Below the pieces are notes generated by a model. It ran no database searches and was not told the origin of the DNA. It saw only the letters and a program-made list of their open reading frames with translations. DNA of 64,000 nucleotides from Ruminiclostridium papyrosolvens DSM 2782 (GTDB lineage Bacteria > Bacillota > Clostridia > Acetivibrionales > DSM-1351): the NCBI RefSeq assembly GCF_029318685.1, contig NZ_CP119677.1, positions 992,001 through 1,056,000 of the forward strand, read 5' to 3'. The position numbers were made by a program, and so were the translations under genes. Shown in pieces: positions 8,710 through 17,611 of the stretch. The stretch's first letter is position 1. Each line of letters starts with the position of its first letter.

Positions 8710-10773
8710 ATGAACAAATACATGCCTATTGGAAACAAGTTTCCCCACATCCTCCACGGCGGAGATTATAATCCTGAACAGTGGTTGGAGACTCCAAATA
8801 TAATAAATGAAGATTTTCGTCTTATGAAGCTAGCCCATTGTAATACAATGACAGTTGGCATTTTTTCATGGGTGGCACTGGAGCCGGAAGAGGGCAAGTA
8901 TAGGCTTGATTGGCTGGACGATATTATGGATAGGCTTGCCCAAAATGGAATGAAGGCAGTCCTTGCTACTCCAAGCGGTGCAAAACCGCCCTGGATGTCA
9001 CAAAAATACCCTGAGATACTGCGTACTCAAGCAGACAGGCTAAAGGATTTACACGGCGGGCGTCATAACCACTGTTTTACTTCCCCGATTTACCGCAAAA
9101 AGGTGAGCCGTATAAATCGTATGTTAGCAGAACGTTATGGAAACCATCCGGCGCTGATTTTGTGGCATATCTCAAATGAGTTCAGTGGTGAATGTCATTG
9201 TCCCCTGTGTCAGAATGAGTTTCGTAAATTTCTTCAGAATAAGTATGACAATGACCTTGAAAGGCTCAACCATGAGTGGTGGACGGGCTTCTGGTCACAC
9301 AGGTATACTGATTGGTCTCAAATCGAATCCCCTTCTCCACGAGGGGAGCATGAGACTCATGGACTTATTCTGGATTGGAAAAGATTTGTTTCACACCAGA
9401 CAATTGACTTTTTTAAAAATGAAATAAAACCCTTACGGGAATTAACACCGGAGGTTCCTGTTACTACAAATCTTATGGGAACTTTTCCCGGCATAGAATA
9501 CAGGGAACTGGCAAAAGAACTGGATGTGGTTTCCTGGGACAATTACCCAACCTGGCATACCACGGAACAGACTGATTGGAAAATTGGTTTACGAACCTCT
9601 TTTGTCCATGACCTTAACAGGTCTCTAAAGCAGGGTAAACCATTTATGATGATGGAAAGTACCCCCAGTACCGTTAACTGGCAAAAGACAAACAAGCTAA
9701 AGCGCCCCGGTATGCATATGCTGTCGTCCTTGCAGGCAGTGGCTCATGGAAGTGATACTGTTCAGTACTTCCAGTGGCGAAAGTCACGGGGAAGCTTTGA
9801 AAAATTCCATGGTGCGGTGGTAGACCATTCAGGCCATGAGAATACCCGTGTTTTCAGAGATGTTGCACAGTTGGGGCAGGCACTTGAAAAACTTGACGAA
9901 GTTGTGGGAACTACAGCTCATTCACAGGTTGCTATAATATTTGACTGGGAAAACCGATGGGCTTTAGAAGAAGCACAGGCTCTTGCCCGTGAAAGGCTGC
10001 AATATGAGGAAACCTGTATCTCACATTATGCTGCCTTCTGGAAACAAGGAGTAACAGTAGATATTATAGGTGCCAGAGAGGATTTATCACAGTACAAGCT
10101 TGTTATTGCGCCTATGCTTTATATGACACATCCCGGTGTGGGAGAGCGCATCGAGGCTTTTGTCAGAGAGGGTGGAACCTTTGTTACCACCTATTGGAGC
10201 GGAATTGTAAATGAGAATGATTTATGTCATCTGGGGGGATTCCCGGGGCCCCTGCTAGGAGTTACGGGTATTTGGAGCGAGGAAATAGATACTTTGCACG
10301 CTGATGAAAACAATAGTCTTTTAATGAGTGAAAATTTTTTAGGTCTTTCTGGCTCTTATAGAGTGATGGACTTCTGTGAGTTGATTCGCCCTGAGGCTGC
10401 ACAGGTTCTGGCTGTGTATGGTGACGATTTTTATCAAGGACGTCCGGCTCTAACGGTTAACCGTTTTGGCAAAGGAGATGCCTACTATATGGCAGCCCGG
10501 ACAGGAGAAGAGTTTCTTGATGATTTTTACATGGCTCTTATGGAGAAATTGTCACTTACACGTACAATTGAAACCAAGCTGCCAATAGGAGTAACTGCCC
10601 AACAGCGCACCGATGGACAATATCGCTATATATTTATAATGAATTTTAATTCAAAGAAGGAGCAAATCTCTCTTAACGGGATTTACACTGATATGTTTAC
10701 TCAAGTAGACAAGCAAGGAGTTTTGGAACTTGACCCCTTTGACGTAAAAGTTCTGAAAGCTAAAGCAAAATAA
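8710..10773 (+). CDS. Beta-galactosidase, glycoside hydrolase family 42
   Basis: A 687-residue GH42 enzyme. HGGDYNPEQW at the N terminus is the family signature. The acid/base is E157 in HISNEFSGEC, the zinc-type cysteines follow in CHCPLC, and the nucleophile is E316 in MMMESTPS. A trimerisation domain of Rossmann type follows (about residues 400-610), with a small beta domain at the end. No signal peptide is present. It begins 3 bases after the regulator's stop, with AGGAG upstream, so it is in the same transcript. In this locus it would remove the terminal galactose from xyloglucan side chains before GH31 and GH3 act. An arabinosidase side activity is possible in the family. Confidence 0.92.
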   Translation: MNKYMPIGNKFPHILHGGDYNPEQWLETPNIINEDFRLMKLAHCNTMTVGIFSWVALEPEEGKYRLDWLDDIMDRLAQNGMKAVLATPSGAKPPWMSQKYPEILRTQADRLKDLHGGRHNHCFTSPIYRKKVSRINRMLAERYGNHPALILWHISNEFSGECHCPLCQNEFRKFLQNKYDNDLERLNHEWWTGFWSHRYTDWSQIESPSPRGEHETHGLILDWKRFVSHQTIDFFKNEIKPLRELTPEVPVTTNLMGTFPGIEYRELAKELDVVSWDNYPTWHTTEQTDWKIGLRTSFVHDLNRSLKQGKPFMMMESTPSTVNWQKTNKLKRPGMHMLSSLQAVAHGSDTVQYFQWRKSRGSFEKFHGAVVDHSGHENTRVFRDVAQLGQALEKLDEVVGTTAHSQVAIIFDWENRWALEEAQALARERLQYEETCISHYAAFWKQGVTVDIIGAREDLSQYKLVIAPMLYMTHPGVGERIEAFVREGGTFVTTYWSGIVNENDLCHLGGFPGPLLGVTGIWSEEIDTLHADENNSLLMSENFLGLSGSYRVMDFCELIRPEAAQVLAVYGDDFYQGRPALTVNRFGKGDAYYMAARTGEEFLDDFYMALMEKLSLTRTIETKLPIGVTAQQRTDGQYRYIFIMNFNSKKEQISLNGIYTDMFTQVDKQGVLELDPFDVKVLKAKAK

Positions 10774-10776
10774 AAA

Positions 10777-11079
10777 GGCGCTGTGGTAATTAAGATATTC
10801 TATTTTAGCATGTACTCAGAGTATGAATTGTATCAATGGAAGCTTAGTTAAAGATATTTGCAGATGTTTATCGGCGAAGATGGATATTTTACCGGAAAAC
10901 CTATACGATATAGGTTTTAGCGACACAATGAATCACGGACGATGAATGTGAGCGACGGTAAAATATCCTAAGATGAGCCGCTGGAAACTCTTGCAAATAT
11001 CTTGGAAGCAATCATTGATACAATTTTATACGGGAGTACCAGTGTTAAAACAAAAAGCTTTATGTTTTTTAACAGCGCC
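10777..11079. repeat. Palindromic intergenic repeat, copy A (MITE-like)
   Basis: This element of about 303 bases starts 3 bases after the GH42 stop. The outer ends are inverted: GGCGCTGT (10777-10784) and ACAGCGCC (11072-11079). Inside, GTACTC at 10812 and GAGTAC at 11034-11039 bound about 50-base imperfect inverted arms, both including AAGATATTTGCA. Further in are GGATATTTTACC and its complement GGTAAAATATCC. At the core is a hairpin with 10-base arms AAAACCTATA / TATAGGTTTT around CGA. The same nested structure recurs in opposite orientation at 28989-29331. No reading frame of substance lies inside. It looks like a non-autonomous mobile element whose ends resemble IS termini, and it may also act as a transcription terminator. 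Confidence 0.7.
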
Positions 11080-11107
11080 TTCTTTATATTTGATATTAAG
11101 CGGAATA

Positions 11108-12472
11108 CTACTTTATATTCGGTAAGTTTTGCAAACTTTTTTCAGCAGATTCCGGTGAAAACTCTATATCATCAATAAGCCCGTTAAAATAGTTTTCATA
11201 TGCCGTAAAATCAAAGTATCCGTGTCCGCTGAGACAGAAGAGAATAACCTTTTCCTCGCCGGATTCCTTTGCCAGAATAGCTTCATCCATTGCAGCCCTT
11301 ATGGCATGTGCCGATTCGGGAGCAGGAACTATTCCTTCTGCCCTTGCAAAGGCTACTGCCGCATCAAAGACTGATTTCTGACCGTAGGCTTTTGCTTCAA
11401 TGATTCCATCATGGTATAACTGGCTGACAATGGCGGAATCACCGTGATATCTCAATCCACCGGCATGTATACCGGATGGAATAAAGTCATGCCCTAAAGT
11501 ATACATTTTTGTTATTGGAGCTGCTTTTGCTGTATCGCCGTAATCAAATGCAAATACACCTTTTGTCAAAGTGGGACATGCTGAAGGTTCAACAGCTACA
11601 GCCCTGAGGTTGTTCCCTTTTAGCTTATCCTGCAAAAATGGGAAAGTCAGACCGGCAAAATTGCTTCCGCCTCCGCAGCATGCAAATATTACATCAGGAT
11701 ATTCATCCAGATACTCCATTTGTTTTTTTGCTTCGATTCCGATTATGGTCTGATGCAGGCATACGTGGTTTAAAACACTTCCAAGGGCATAGTTGGTATC
11801 AGCATGTGTCGCAGCATCTTCAACTGCTTCACTTATTGCTATTCCAAGACTGCCTGAACACTTCGGGTCTCTTTCCAAAATACTTCTTCCGCTGTTGGTA
11901 AGTGTGCTGGGGCTTGCTACAACATTTGCACCGAAGGTTTTCATAAATGAACGTCTGTATGGTTTTTGCTGATAGCTGACATTAACCATGTAAACCGAAC
12001 ATTCTAATCCAAATTGGCTTGTTGCAAGGCTCAAGGCACTACCCCATTGTCCTGCACCTGTTTCCGTTGCAAGTCTTTTTATACCCGCCAGTTTGTTGTA
12101 ATATACCTGTGGTATTGCGGTATTAAGCTTGTGGCTTCCTGTGGCATTTGTTCCTTCATATTTATAATAAATTCTGGCAGGAGTATCCAACAGTTTTTCA
12201 AGAGCCTTTGCCCTGTATAGAGGACTTGGCCTGAACTGGCAGTACCTTTGACGAACTTCGTCAGGGATATCTATATATCGTTCGGAAGACATTTCCTGCC
12301 TGATTACCTCATCCGGGAAAATAGCCTTCATATCATCGGGCTTAATAACATCAAGTGTTGCTGGATTGTGATAGGGTGCAGGCTTATTTGGCATGTCTGC
12401 AACTATGTTGTACCATTGTTTGGGAATATCGCTTTCAGACAGAATTACCTTACTGATCTCATCTCTTCTCAT
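11108..12472 (-). CDS. trpB: Tryptophan synthase beta chain, TrpB2 type
   Basis: A 454-residue PLP enzyme with RPSPLYRAKALEKLL and YKYEGTNATGSHKLNTA, where the Lys in SHKLN forms the PLP aldimine. The glycine-rich phosphate loop is CCGGGSNFAG, and the ADP-like C-terminal part contains SGHGYFDFTAYENYF. The long N-terminal extension and the SHKLNTA form are typical of the TrpB2 branch rather than the classical TrpB of trp operons. It joins indole (or a related substrate) to serine. The gene stands alone, without trpA or other trp genes, and may salvage indole. The ATG at 12472 is chosen because GGAGG lies 6 bases upstream; the longer frame from 12499 would include that site. Confidence 0.9.
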   Translation of the reverse strand: MRRDEISKVILSESDIPKQWYNIVADMPNKPAPYHNPATLDVIKPDDMKAIFPDEVIRQEMSSERYIDIPDEVRQRYCQFRPSPLYRAKALEKLLDTPARIYYKYEGTNATGSHKLNTAIPQVYYNKLAGIKRLATETGAGQWGSALSLATSQFGLECSVYMVNVSYQQKPYRRSFMKTFGANVVASPSTLTNSGRSILERDPKCSGSLGIAISEAVEDAATHADTNYALGSVLNHVCLHQTIIGIEAKKQMEYLDEYPDVIFACCGGGSNFAGLTFPFLQDKLKGNNLRAVAVEPSACPTLTKGVFAFDYGDTAKAAPITKMYTLGHDFIPSGIHAGGLRYHGDSAIVSQLYHDGIIEAKAYGQKSVFDAAVAFARAEGIVPAPESAHAIRAAMDEAILAKESGEEKVILFCLSGHGYFDFTAYENYFNGLIDDIEFSPESAEKSLQNLPNIK

Positions 12473-12641
12473 CTTAACCTCCATATCCTTTATAATCAAA
12501 GGACTTCTTAACTAGTCTATATAATATTTTACTTGAATTAAATTATAAGTCAATAAAATAATTTGAACACACATGGATTAAACCTCTGTTTAAAAGAATA
12601 TAAATTTAATATACTTAAAAGCAGGACAAGGGGGCTTATAA

Positions 12642-13424
12642 ATGTTCAGATATTTTTTTACTTACATAGACAATATACCAAGAAGAAATCACAACTCCAT
12701 GTTCTCTGTACAGCATCTTCTTGCTATTGGTATGGTGATTTGTATGTGGTGTATTCTTACTATACTGTTCAAGGACAAGAGTGACGAAAAAAAGTGGAGG
12801 ATGCTTATACTGACCAGCTTGCTGCTGCCCCTGACAGAAGGCGCACAAATGTTATGGTACAACGCTGTAGGACAGTTTTCCTGGGGCTATACACTTCCAC
12901 TTCACTTGTGCAGCCTTATGTGTATTGTACTCCCTGTAATGACTATTACCAGAAGCAAACTACTGATGGAGTATTCGTATGCTATGGGACTGGCGCCTGC
13001 TTTTATGACACTCCTGACACCTGATGTTTACTATTATCCGTCCATTTCATTTATATATATACAAAGTATGCTGGTTCACGGAATTATTTGCTTTATACCC
13101 ATATTCATGGTTTTTGGTATGGGGTTTAAGCCGGATATACGGAGCCTTCCGAAGACAGTTGCTATGTTGATAGCTTTTGCCCTGTTAGTTACTCCCGTAA
13201 ATATAGCTACTAACGGGAATTACTTTTTTTTAAGGTTTCCGGCACCCGGCTCACCTATGGAGTTTTTTGCAAAGCAGGTAGGAAGCCCCTGGTATCTCAT
13301 TCCTACGTTTCTTCTGGGGTGCTTCCTTTGGGTTATATTATATATGCCCTTTGTTTTATTAAAAAGACACAAAAGGTATTCACAGAACTCTGCTGACAGA
13401 GAAAAAATCCGGATTTTATTTTAA
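12642..13424 (+). CDS. YwaF-like integral membrane protein (TIGR02206 type)
   Basis: A 260-residue protein with about six to seven predicted membrane segments and little soluble sequence. The features WGYTLPLHLCSLMC and the C-terminal SPWYLIPTFLLGCF match the uncharacterised YwaF/TIGR02206 membrane family. A run of five G (12629-12633) lies about 8 bases upstream of the ATG. Its last 9 bases overlap the end of the convergent oxidoreductase gene. Function is unknown; no catalytic motif is apparent. Confidence 0.8.
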   Translation: MFRYFFTYIDNIPRRNHNSMFSVQHLLAIGMVICMWCILTILFKDKSDEKKWRMLILTSLLLPLTEGAQMLWYNAVGQFSWGYTLPLHLCSLMCIVLPVMTITRSKLLMEYSYAMGLAPAFMTLLTPDVYYYPSISFIYIQSMLVHGIICFIPIFMVFGMGFKPDIRSLPKTVAMLIAFALLVTPVNIATNGNYFFLRFPAPGSPMEFFAKQVGSPWYLIPTFLLGCFLWVILYMPFVLLKRHKRYSQNSADREKIRILF

Positions 13425-14948
13425 CCTGTCAAGAGGCTTTAGGGCAGGGCCTTCAATTACTGTTCCGTCATAGCTGTATCTGGAAGCGTGACAGGGACAA
13501 TCCCAGCTTTTTTCCGCTGAGTTCCAATGTACTTCACAGCCCAGATGTTTGCAGGTTGTATCTATTATATAAACGTTACCGTCATTGTCCATATAGGCTC
13601 CGGCTTTTTTGCCTTGGTACTTTACTGCCTTGCCTTCTCCCGGTTGAATTGTAAACTCTTCCGGTGGTGATGCCAGCTTTCCTGAAACAAGGTTGTCAAC
13701 AACATCAGCATTTTCTTTTATAAAATTCTTTGCAGAACTTGCCGGAGTAAATCTTGAGGGAGTAAAAATATTTTCGGCTTCACTTTTTCCGTCGGCAATT
13801 ATATCACGTATTATCATAGCTGATACATGACTGGTAGTCATACCCCATTTCTGGAAGCCTGTGGCTACAAATATATTCATTTTATTACTGGTGATGTGTC
13901 CTATAAAAGGTATTTCATTCATTACGGTATAATCCTGAGCTGACCAGCGATAAGGAACATCTGTAGCCTGAAAACTGTCTTTTGCAAAATTTATAAGATT
14001 TGTATAGTTTTCTTTCTCATTTACATCTTGCCCTGTTTTGTGGTGTTCTCCACCCAAAATAAGCAGCTGATTTCCGTCTTCTCCGGGTTGGGTTCTGATA
14101 GACCTTGTAGGTTCTTCATAGGAGATATACATTCCATACGGAACATTGACAGGTGATTTTACTGCAAGTGAATAGGAGCGTTCTGCATACATTCTGGCAG
14201 AATAGAAGCCCCACCCGTCGTAAAAGGGAAAGTGACTGGCAATTATTACTTTGGCTGATTTTATACTGAAGCCGCTTCGGGTAGAAGTTGTACATTCACG
14301 GTCTTCATGGATGTCGAGAGCTACCGTGTTCTCAAAAATGTGCCCGCCATTTTTTACAAATGTATCTGCCAGGGACAGAAGATATTTACGGGGATGAAAC
14401 TGAGCCTGATTATCAAAGCATACTGCACCCTGAACAGCAAAGGGCAGAGGAAGAGAAGCTTCAAATCTTGCAGGAAGACCAATGGATTTTGCTGCATTTA
14501 CCTCTTCCTCAATAACGTTTATATATTGTTCTTCCTTTGTATACACAAAGTTTGGCTGACGGCTGAAATCACATTGTATACTGTTTTCTTTTATTATGTC
14601 TTCAATCATTGAGATGGCTTTTTCGTTAATTTCTCCGTACTTGCCGGCACCTTCTTCTCCCAACTGCTTTATCAGTTTTGCATATTTTACGTCATGGAGA
14701 GAAGTAATTTTCGCTGTGGTGTGTCCCGAAGTGGAATAAGCGATTCTGTTGGCATCTATTATAACAACATCCAAGCCTTCCTTCTGAAGCAGATACGCTG
14801 TTGCTATTCCGGTTATTCCGCCTCCCACAACAAGAATGTCTGCTTTGATATTTTCATTCAATTCGGGATAGTCAGTTTTGGGCGTTGACCCAATCCAATA
14901 TGATTCTACCGGCCTTGAAAATGCTTTTTCTATTAAATTCTGTGGCAT
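13416..14948 (-). CDS. FAD-dependent oxidoreductase with C-terminal Rieske [2Fe-2S] domain
   Basis: A 510-residue fusion. The N-terminal DadA-type FAD domain has the dinucleotide-binding motif ADILVVGGGITGIATAYLL (about residues 38-56). The final 100 residues form a Rieske domain with CKHLGC and CPCHASRY, giving the Cys-x-His and Cys-x-x-His cluster ligands. This domain order is that of YhfW-type proteins, whose substrate is not known. It is soluble, with no signal peptide. The start is ATG 14948, with AAGGAG 7 bases upstream; the in-frame extension to 15023 has no ribosome site. It is divergent from the UbiD/UbiA pair. Confidence 0.88.
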   Translation of the reverse strand: MPQNLIEKAFSRPVESYWIGSTPKTDYPELNENIKADILVVGGGITGIATAYLLQKEGLDVVIIDANRIAYSTSGHTTAKITSLHDVKYAKLIKQLGEEGAGKYGEINEKAISMIEDIIKENSIQCDFSRQPNFVYTKEEQYINVIEEEVNAAKSIGLPARFEASLPLPFAVQGAVCFDNQAQFHPRKYLLSLADTFVKNGGHIFENTVALDIHEDRECTTSTRSGFSIKSAKVIIASHFPFYDGWGFYSARMYAERSYSLAVKSPVNVPYGMYISYEEPTRSIRTQPGEDGNQLLILGGEHHKTGQDVNEKENYTNLINFAKDSFQATDVPYRWSAQDYTVMNEIPFIGHITSNKMNIFVATGFQKWGMTTSHVSAMIIRDIIADGKSEAENIFTPSRFTPASSAKNFIKENADVVDNLVSGKLASPPEEFTIQPGEGKAVKYQGKKAGAYMDNDGNVYIIDTTCKHLGCEVHWNSAEKSWDCPCHASRYSYDGTVIEGPALKPLDRLK

Positions 14949-15106
14949 ATGCTTTCTCCTTGATTCAACTGGTTTTCGTTTAATAATATTGTTAGAATAT
15001 CCAGATTTTTTAAAGAAATTCACCTGTTAAGGTTATATTCTGTTTAATTTAACCTTGACAAGTCAATATTTTCATAAGACTTGATTTTTTATAGAAAGGG
15101 GAATTT

Positions 15107-16552
15107 ATGGCATATTCAGACCTCCATGAATTTATCGGTAAACTGGAAGAGAAAGCACTTATTAAAAGAATAAAGTCAGAAACCGATGCGGAGCTTGAAA
15201 TTACGGAAATAGCAGATAGAGTGGTAAAAAGTGGCGGGCCTGCTCTTCTTTTCGAAAGGGTAAAAAACTCAAAATTTCCGTTGCTTATTAATACTTTTGG
15301 CAGTTATGAAAGGTTGAATCTTGCATTGGGTGTTAAAAATATTGAGGAGGCTGCCGTGAAAATAGGAGATTTTATTGATGCGGCAAATTATGCGGGGTTT
15401 ATTAAAACCGTAAAAGCAGTTCCGTCTTTAATCCAGTTAACATCTGTTTTCCCATTAAAACTTCCAACTAAAGGAAAGTGCCAGCAGATAATTGATTACA
15501 GTCCTGATTTGGGAAAGCTCCCAATACTTAAATGCTGGCCCGGGGATGGAGGCAGGTTTATTACATTGCCTGTGGTTATAACTAAAGACCCTGAGACAGG
15601 CATTCAAAATATGGGTATGTACCGTATGCAGGTATATGATGCACAAACTACGGGGATGCACTGGCACCTCCACAAGGACGGAAGAAGCATTTACGACAAG
15701 TGTCGCAATACAGGAGGGATAATGCCCGTCTCTGTGGCTATAGGCTGTGACCCGGTGGTTATTTATTCTGCAACTGCTCCTCTTCCGCAATATATAGATG
15801 AAATATTATTCGCAGGGTTTCTAAGAAAAAAGCCCGTAGCCTTGGTTAAATCTATAACAAATGATATTTACGTTCCGGCTAATGCTGATTTTATTCTGGA
15901 AGGGTATGTGGACACAAAGGAGGACCTTCGTATGGAAGGCCCTTTTGGAGATCATACCGGGTATTATTCTCTTGCTGATATGTATCCGGTTTTTCATCTG
16001 ACCTGTATGACTTACAGAGAGGATGCTGTTTATCCTGCCACTGTTGTGGGCAAACCGCCCATGGAGGACTGTTATCTGGGTAAGGCAACTGAAAAACTCT
16101 TTCTTCCTTTATTAAGAATTCAGTTCCCTGAGATTATTGATATGAATTTTCCTTTGGAGGGTGTATTTCACAATTGTGTTATTGTTTCGATAAAAAAGAG
16201 GTTTCCGGGACATGCTAAAAAAGTAATGAACTCCATATGGGGTTCGGGGCAGATGATGTACACAAAAATGATTGTAGTTGTGGATGAATCTGTAAATCCT
16301 CATGATTTATCAACAGTTGCATGGAAGGTTTTTAACAATATTGACGGCAGGCGGGATATAGTACTGTCTGACGGCCCACTTGACGCACTGGACCATGCCT
16401 CTGACCAAAGACATTATGGATGCAGGCTAGGTATTGACGCTACCGTAAAACTTCCCGAAGAAGGCTATAGCCGTACATGGCCTGATGAAATAACCATGTC
16501 AGAGGACATAAAGACATTGGTTACAAGGAGATGGAAGGAATACGGTTTTTAA
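15107..16552 (+). CDS. UbiD-family decarboxylase
   Basis: A 481-residue UbiD-family protein. It contains NTFGSYERLNLALGV, the GMYRMQVYDAQTTGMHWHLHKD prenyl-FMN-pocket region, EGPFGDHTGYYSLADMYPVF (metal and catalytic Glu region) and IDATVKLP at the end, close to the family's length. UbiD enzymes need prenylated FMN made by UbiX; no UbiX gene is in the window. The UbiA prenyltransferase gene follows by 15 bases, so the pair probably decarboxylates and prenylates the same aromatic acid, as in futalosine-type menaquinone synthesis or a related prenyl-aromatic pathway. The choice between these is open. AGAAAGGGG precedes the ATG. Confidence 0.88.
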   Translation: MAYSDLHEFIGKLEEKALIKRIKSETDAELEITEIADRVVKSGGPALLFERVKNSKFPLLINTFGSYERLNLALGVKNIEEAAVKIGDFIDAANYAGFIKTVKAVPSLIQLTSVFPLKLPTKGKCQQIIDYSPDLGKLPILKCWPGDGGRFITLPVVITKDPETGIQNMGMYRMQVYDAQTTGMHWHLHKDGRSIYDKCRNTGGIMPVSVAIGCDPVVIYSATAPLPQYIDEILFAGFLRKKPVALVKSITNDIYVPANADFILEGYVDTKEDLRMEGPFGDHTGYYSLADMYPVFHLTCMTYREDAVYPATVVGKPPMEDCYLGKATEKLFLPLLRIQFPEIIDMNFPLEGVFHNCVIVSIKKRFPGHAKKVMNSIWGSGQMMYTKMIVVVDESVNPHDLSTVAWKVFNNIDGRRDIVLSDGPLDALDHASDQRHYGCRLGIDATVKLPEEGYSRTWPDEITMSEDIKTLVTRRWKEYGF

Positions 16553-16567
16553 ATAAAAGGAGGAAAT

Positions 16568-17455
16568 ATGCTCGCTTCAAAAGTAATAAGAAAAATATCT
16601 GACTATGGAACTCTTGTAATGTTTTCACACTCCATATTTTCTTTATCCTTTGCCGTTATTTCAATGCTGCTGGCTTCAAATGGGTTTCCAAGTCTGTGGA
16701 AGGTACTGTGGATACTGCTTGCATTTATGGGTGCAAGAACAGGTGCCAATGCCATTAACAGGGCTATAGATGGGGAAATTGATAAACTTAACCCCAGAAC
16801 TTCTGTAAGACAGATTCCACAGGGACAGGTCAGCAAGGCTGAAGCCTATGGGCTGGCGGCGGTTTGTTTTGCACTAATGTTTGTTTCGGCGACCATGTTG
16901 AACATGCTCTGCCTTATTCTGGCACCTGCTGCTCTTTTATTTATGACAGGCTACTCCTATACAAAAAGGTTTACATGGCTCTGTCATATAGTTTTGGGAA
17001 TTACGACAGCGGCAGCTCCTGTAGGAGCATGGATTGCCGTAACCGGAAGTTTATCCTTAACTCCGTTGATAATGGGTGCTGCAAACACTTTCTGGGTAGC
17101 CGGCTTTGATATAATCTACGGTATCCAGGACTATGAGTTTGATAGAGCTAACAAACTACGCTCAATTCCTGTAAAATTCGGTATACGCAAGGCACTTCAT
17201 ATATCAAGCGCCTTCCATCTTATATCCTGTATCTTCCTGCTTCTGTTGGGGATAATCAGCAAAGAGCTGGGATTAATATATTACTCGGGGCTATTGATAA
17301 TAACAGTACTTTTTGCTATAGAACATTCACTTGTGGTAAATGTCAGAAAACCAGATGATACCGGAGCTGAGGTGTACTCCTTTACATCCTATTCCCTGAA
17401 CCAGATAATAAGCGTTGTATTTTTAACGGCCTCCTTAGTGGAAATACTAATATAA
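16568..17455 (+). CDS. UbiA-family prenyltransferase
   Basis: A 295-residue membrane protein with about eight predicted spans. The first Asp-rich motif is NAINRAIDGEID (NxxxDxxxD), and the second is DIIYGIQDYEFD (DxxYGIQDxxxD), which is diagnostic of UbiA/MqnP-type enzymes that move a prenyl chain to an aromatic acid. AAAGGAGGAA precedes the ATG, and it is in an operon with the UbiD-family gene. Typical substrates are 4-hydroxybenzoate or the naphthoate of the futalosine pathway; no other pathway gene is in the window. Confidence 0.9.
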   Translation: MLASKVIRKISDYGTLVMFSHSIFSLSFAVISMLLASNGFPSLWKVLWILLAFMGARTGANAINRAIDGEIDKLNPRTSVRQIPQGQVSKAEAYGLAAVCFALMFVSATMLNMLCLILAPAALLFMTGYSYTKRFTWLCHIVLGITTAAAPVGAWIAVTGSLSLTPLIMGAANTFWVAGFDIIYGIQDYEFDRANKLRSIPVKFGIRKALHISSAFHLISCIFLLLLGIISKELGLIYYSGLLIITVLFAIEHSLVVNVRKPDDTGAEVYSFTSYSLNQIISVVFLTASLVEILI

Positions 17456-17611
17456 AAATACTCATTTGAGTACATTTTAATAGCATCTTACGTAAAAGAA
17501 TGGACTTACCATAAATGTTAATGTAAACTAATTTTACTAACCCTTTTTAGAAAAGTTTGTAAGATTGTTTACAAATTAAGGGCTGGAAAATAATAAAAGG
17601 AGATAAGAGTG
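17456..17611 (+). promoter_or_regulatory. Intergenic region upstream of M16 peptidase with an inverted repeat
   Basis: A small hairpin TACTCATTTGAGTA follows the UbiA stop. A 7-base inverted repeat, TTTGTAA (17556-17562) and TTACAAA (17569-17575), lies about 40 bases upstream of the peptidase start and could be an operator. No strong -35/-10 pair was recognised. Confidence 0.3.

Noticed and set aside
10777-11079. Copy A as a riboswitch or structured regulatory RNA for trpB
   Set aside because: Its second copy lies after an unrelated MFS gene in the other orientation, and both are palindromic with IS-like ends; a mobile repeat explains it better.
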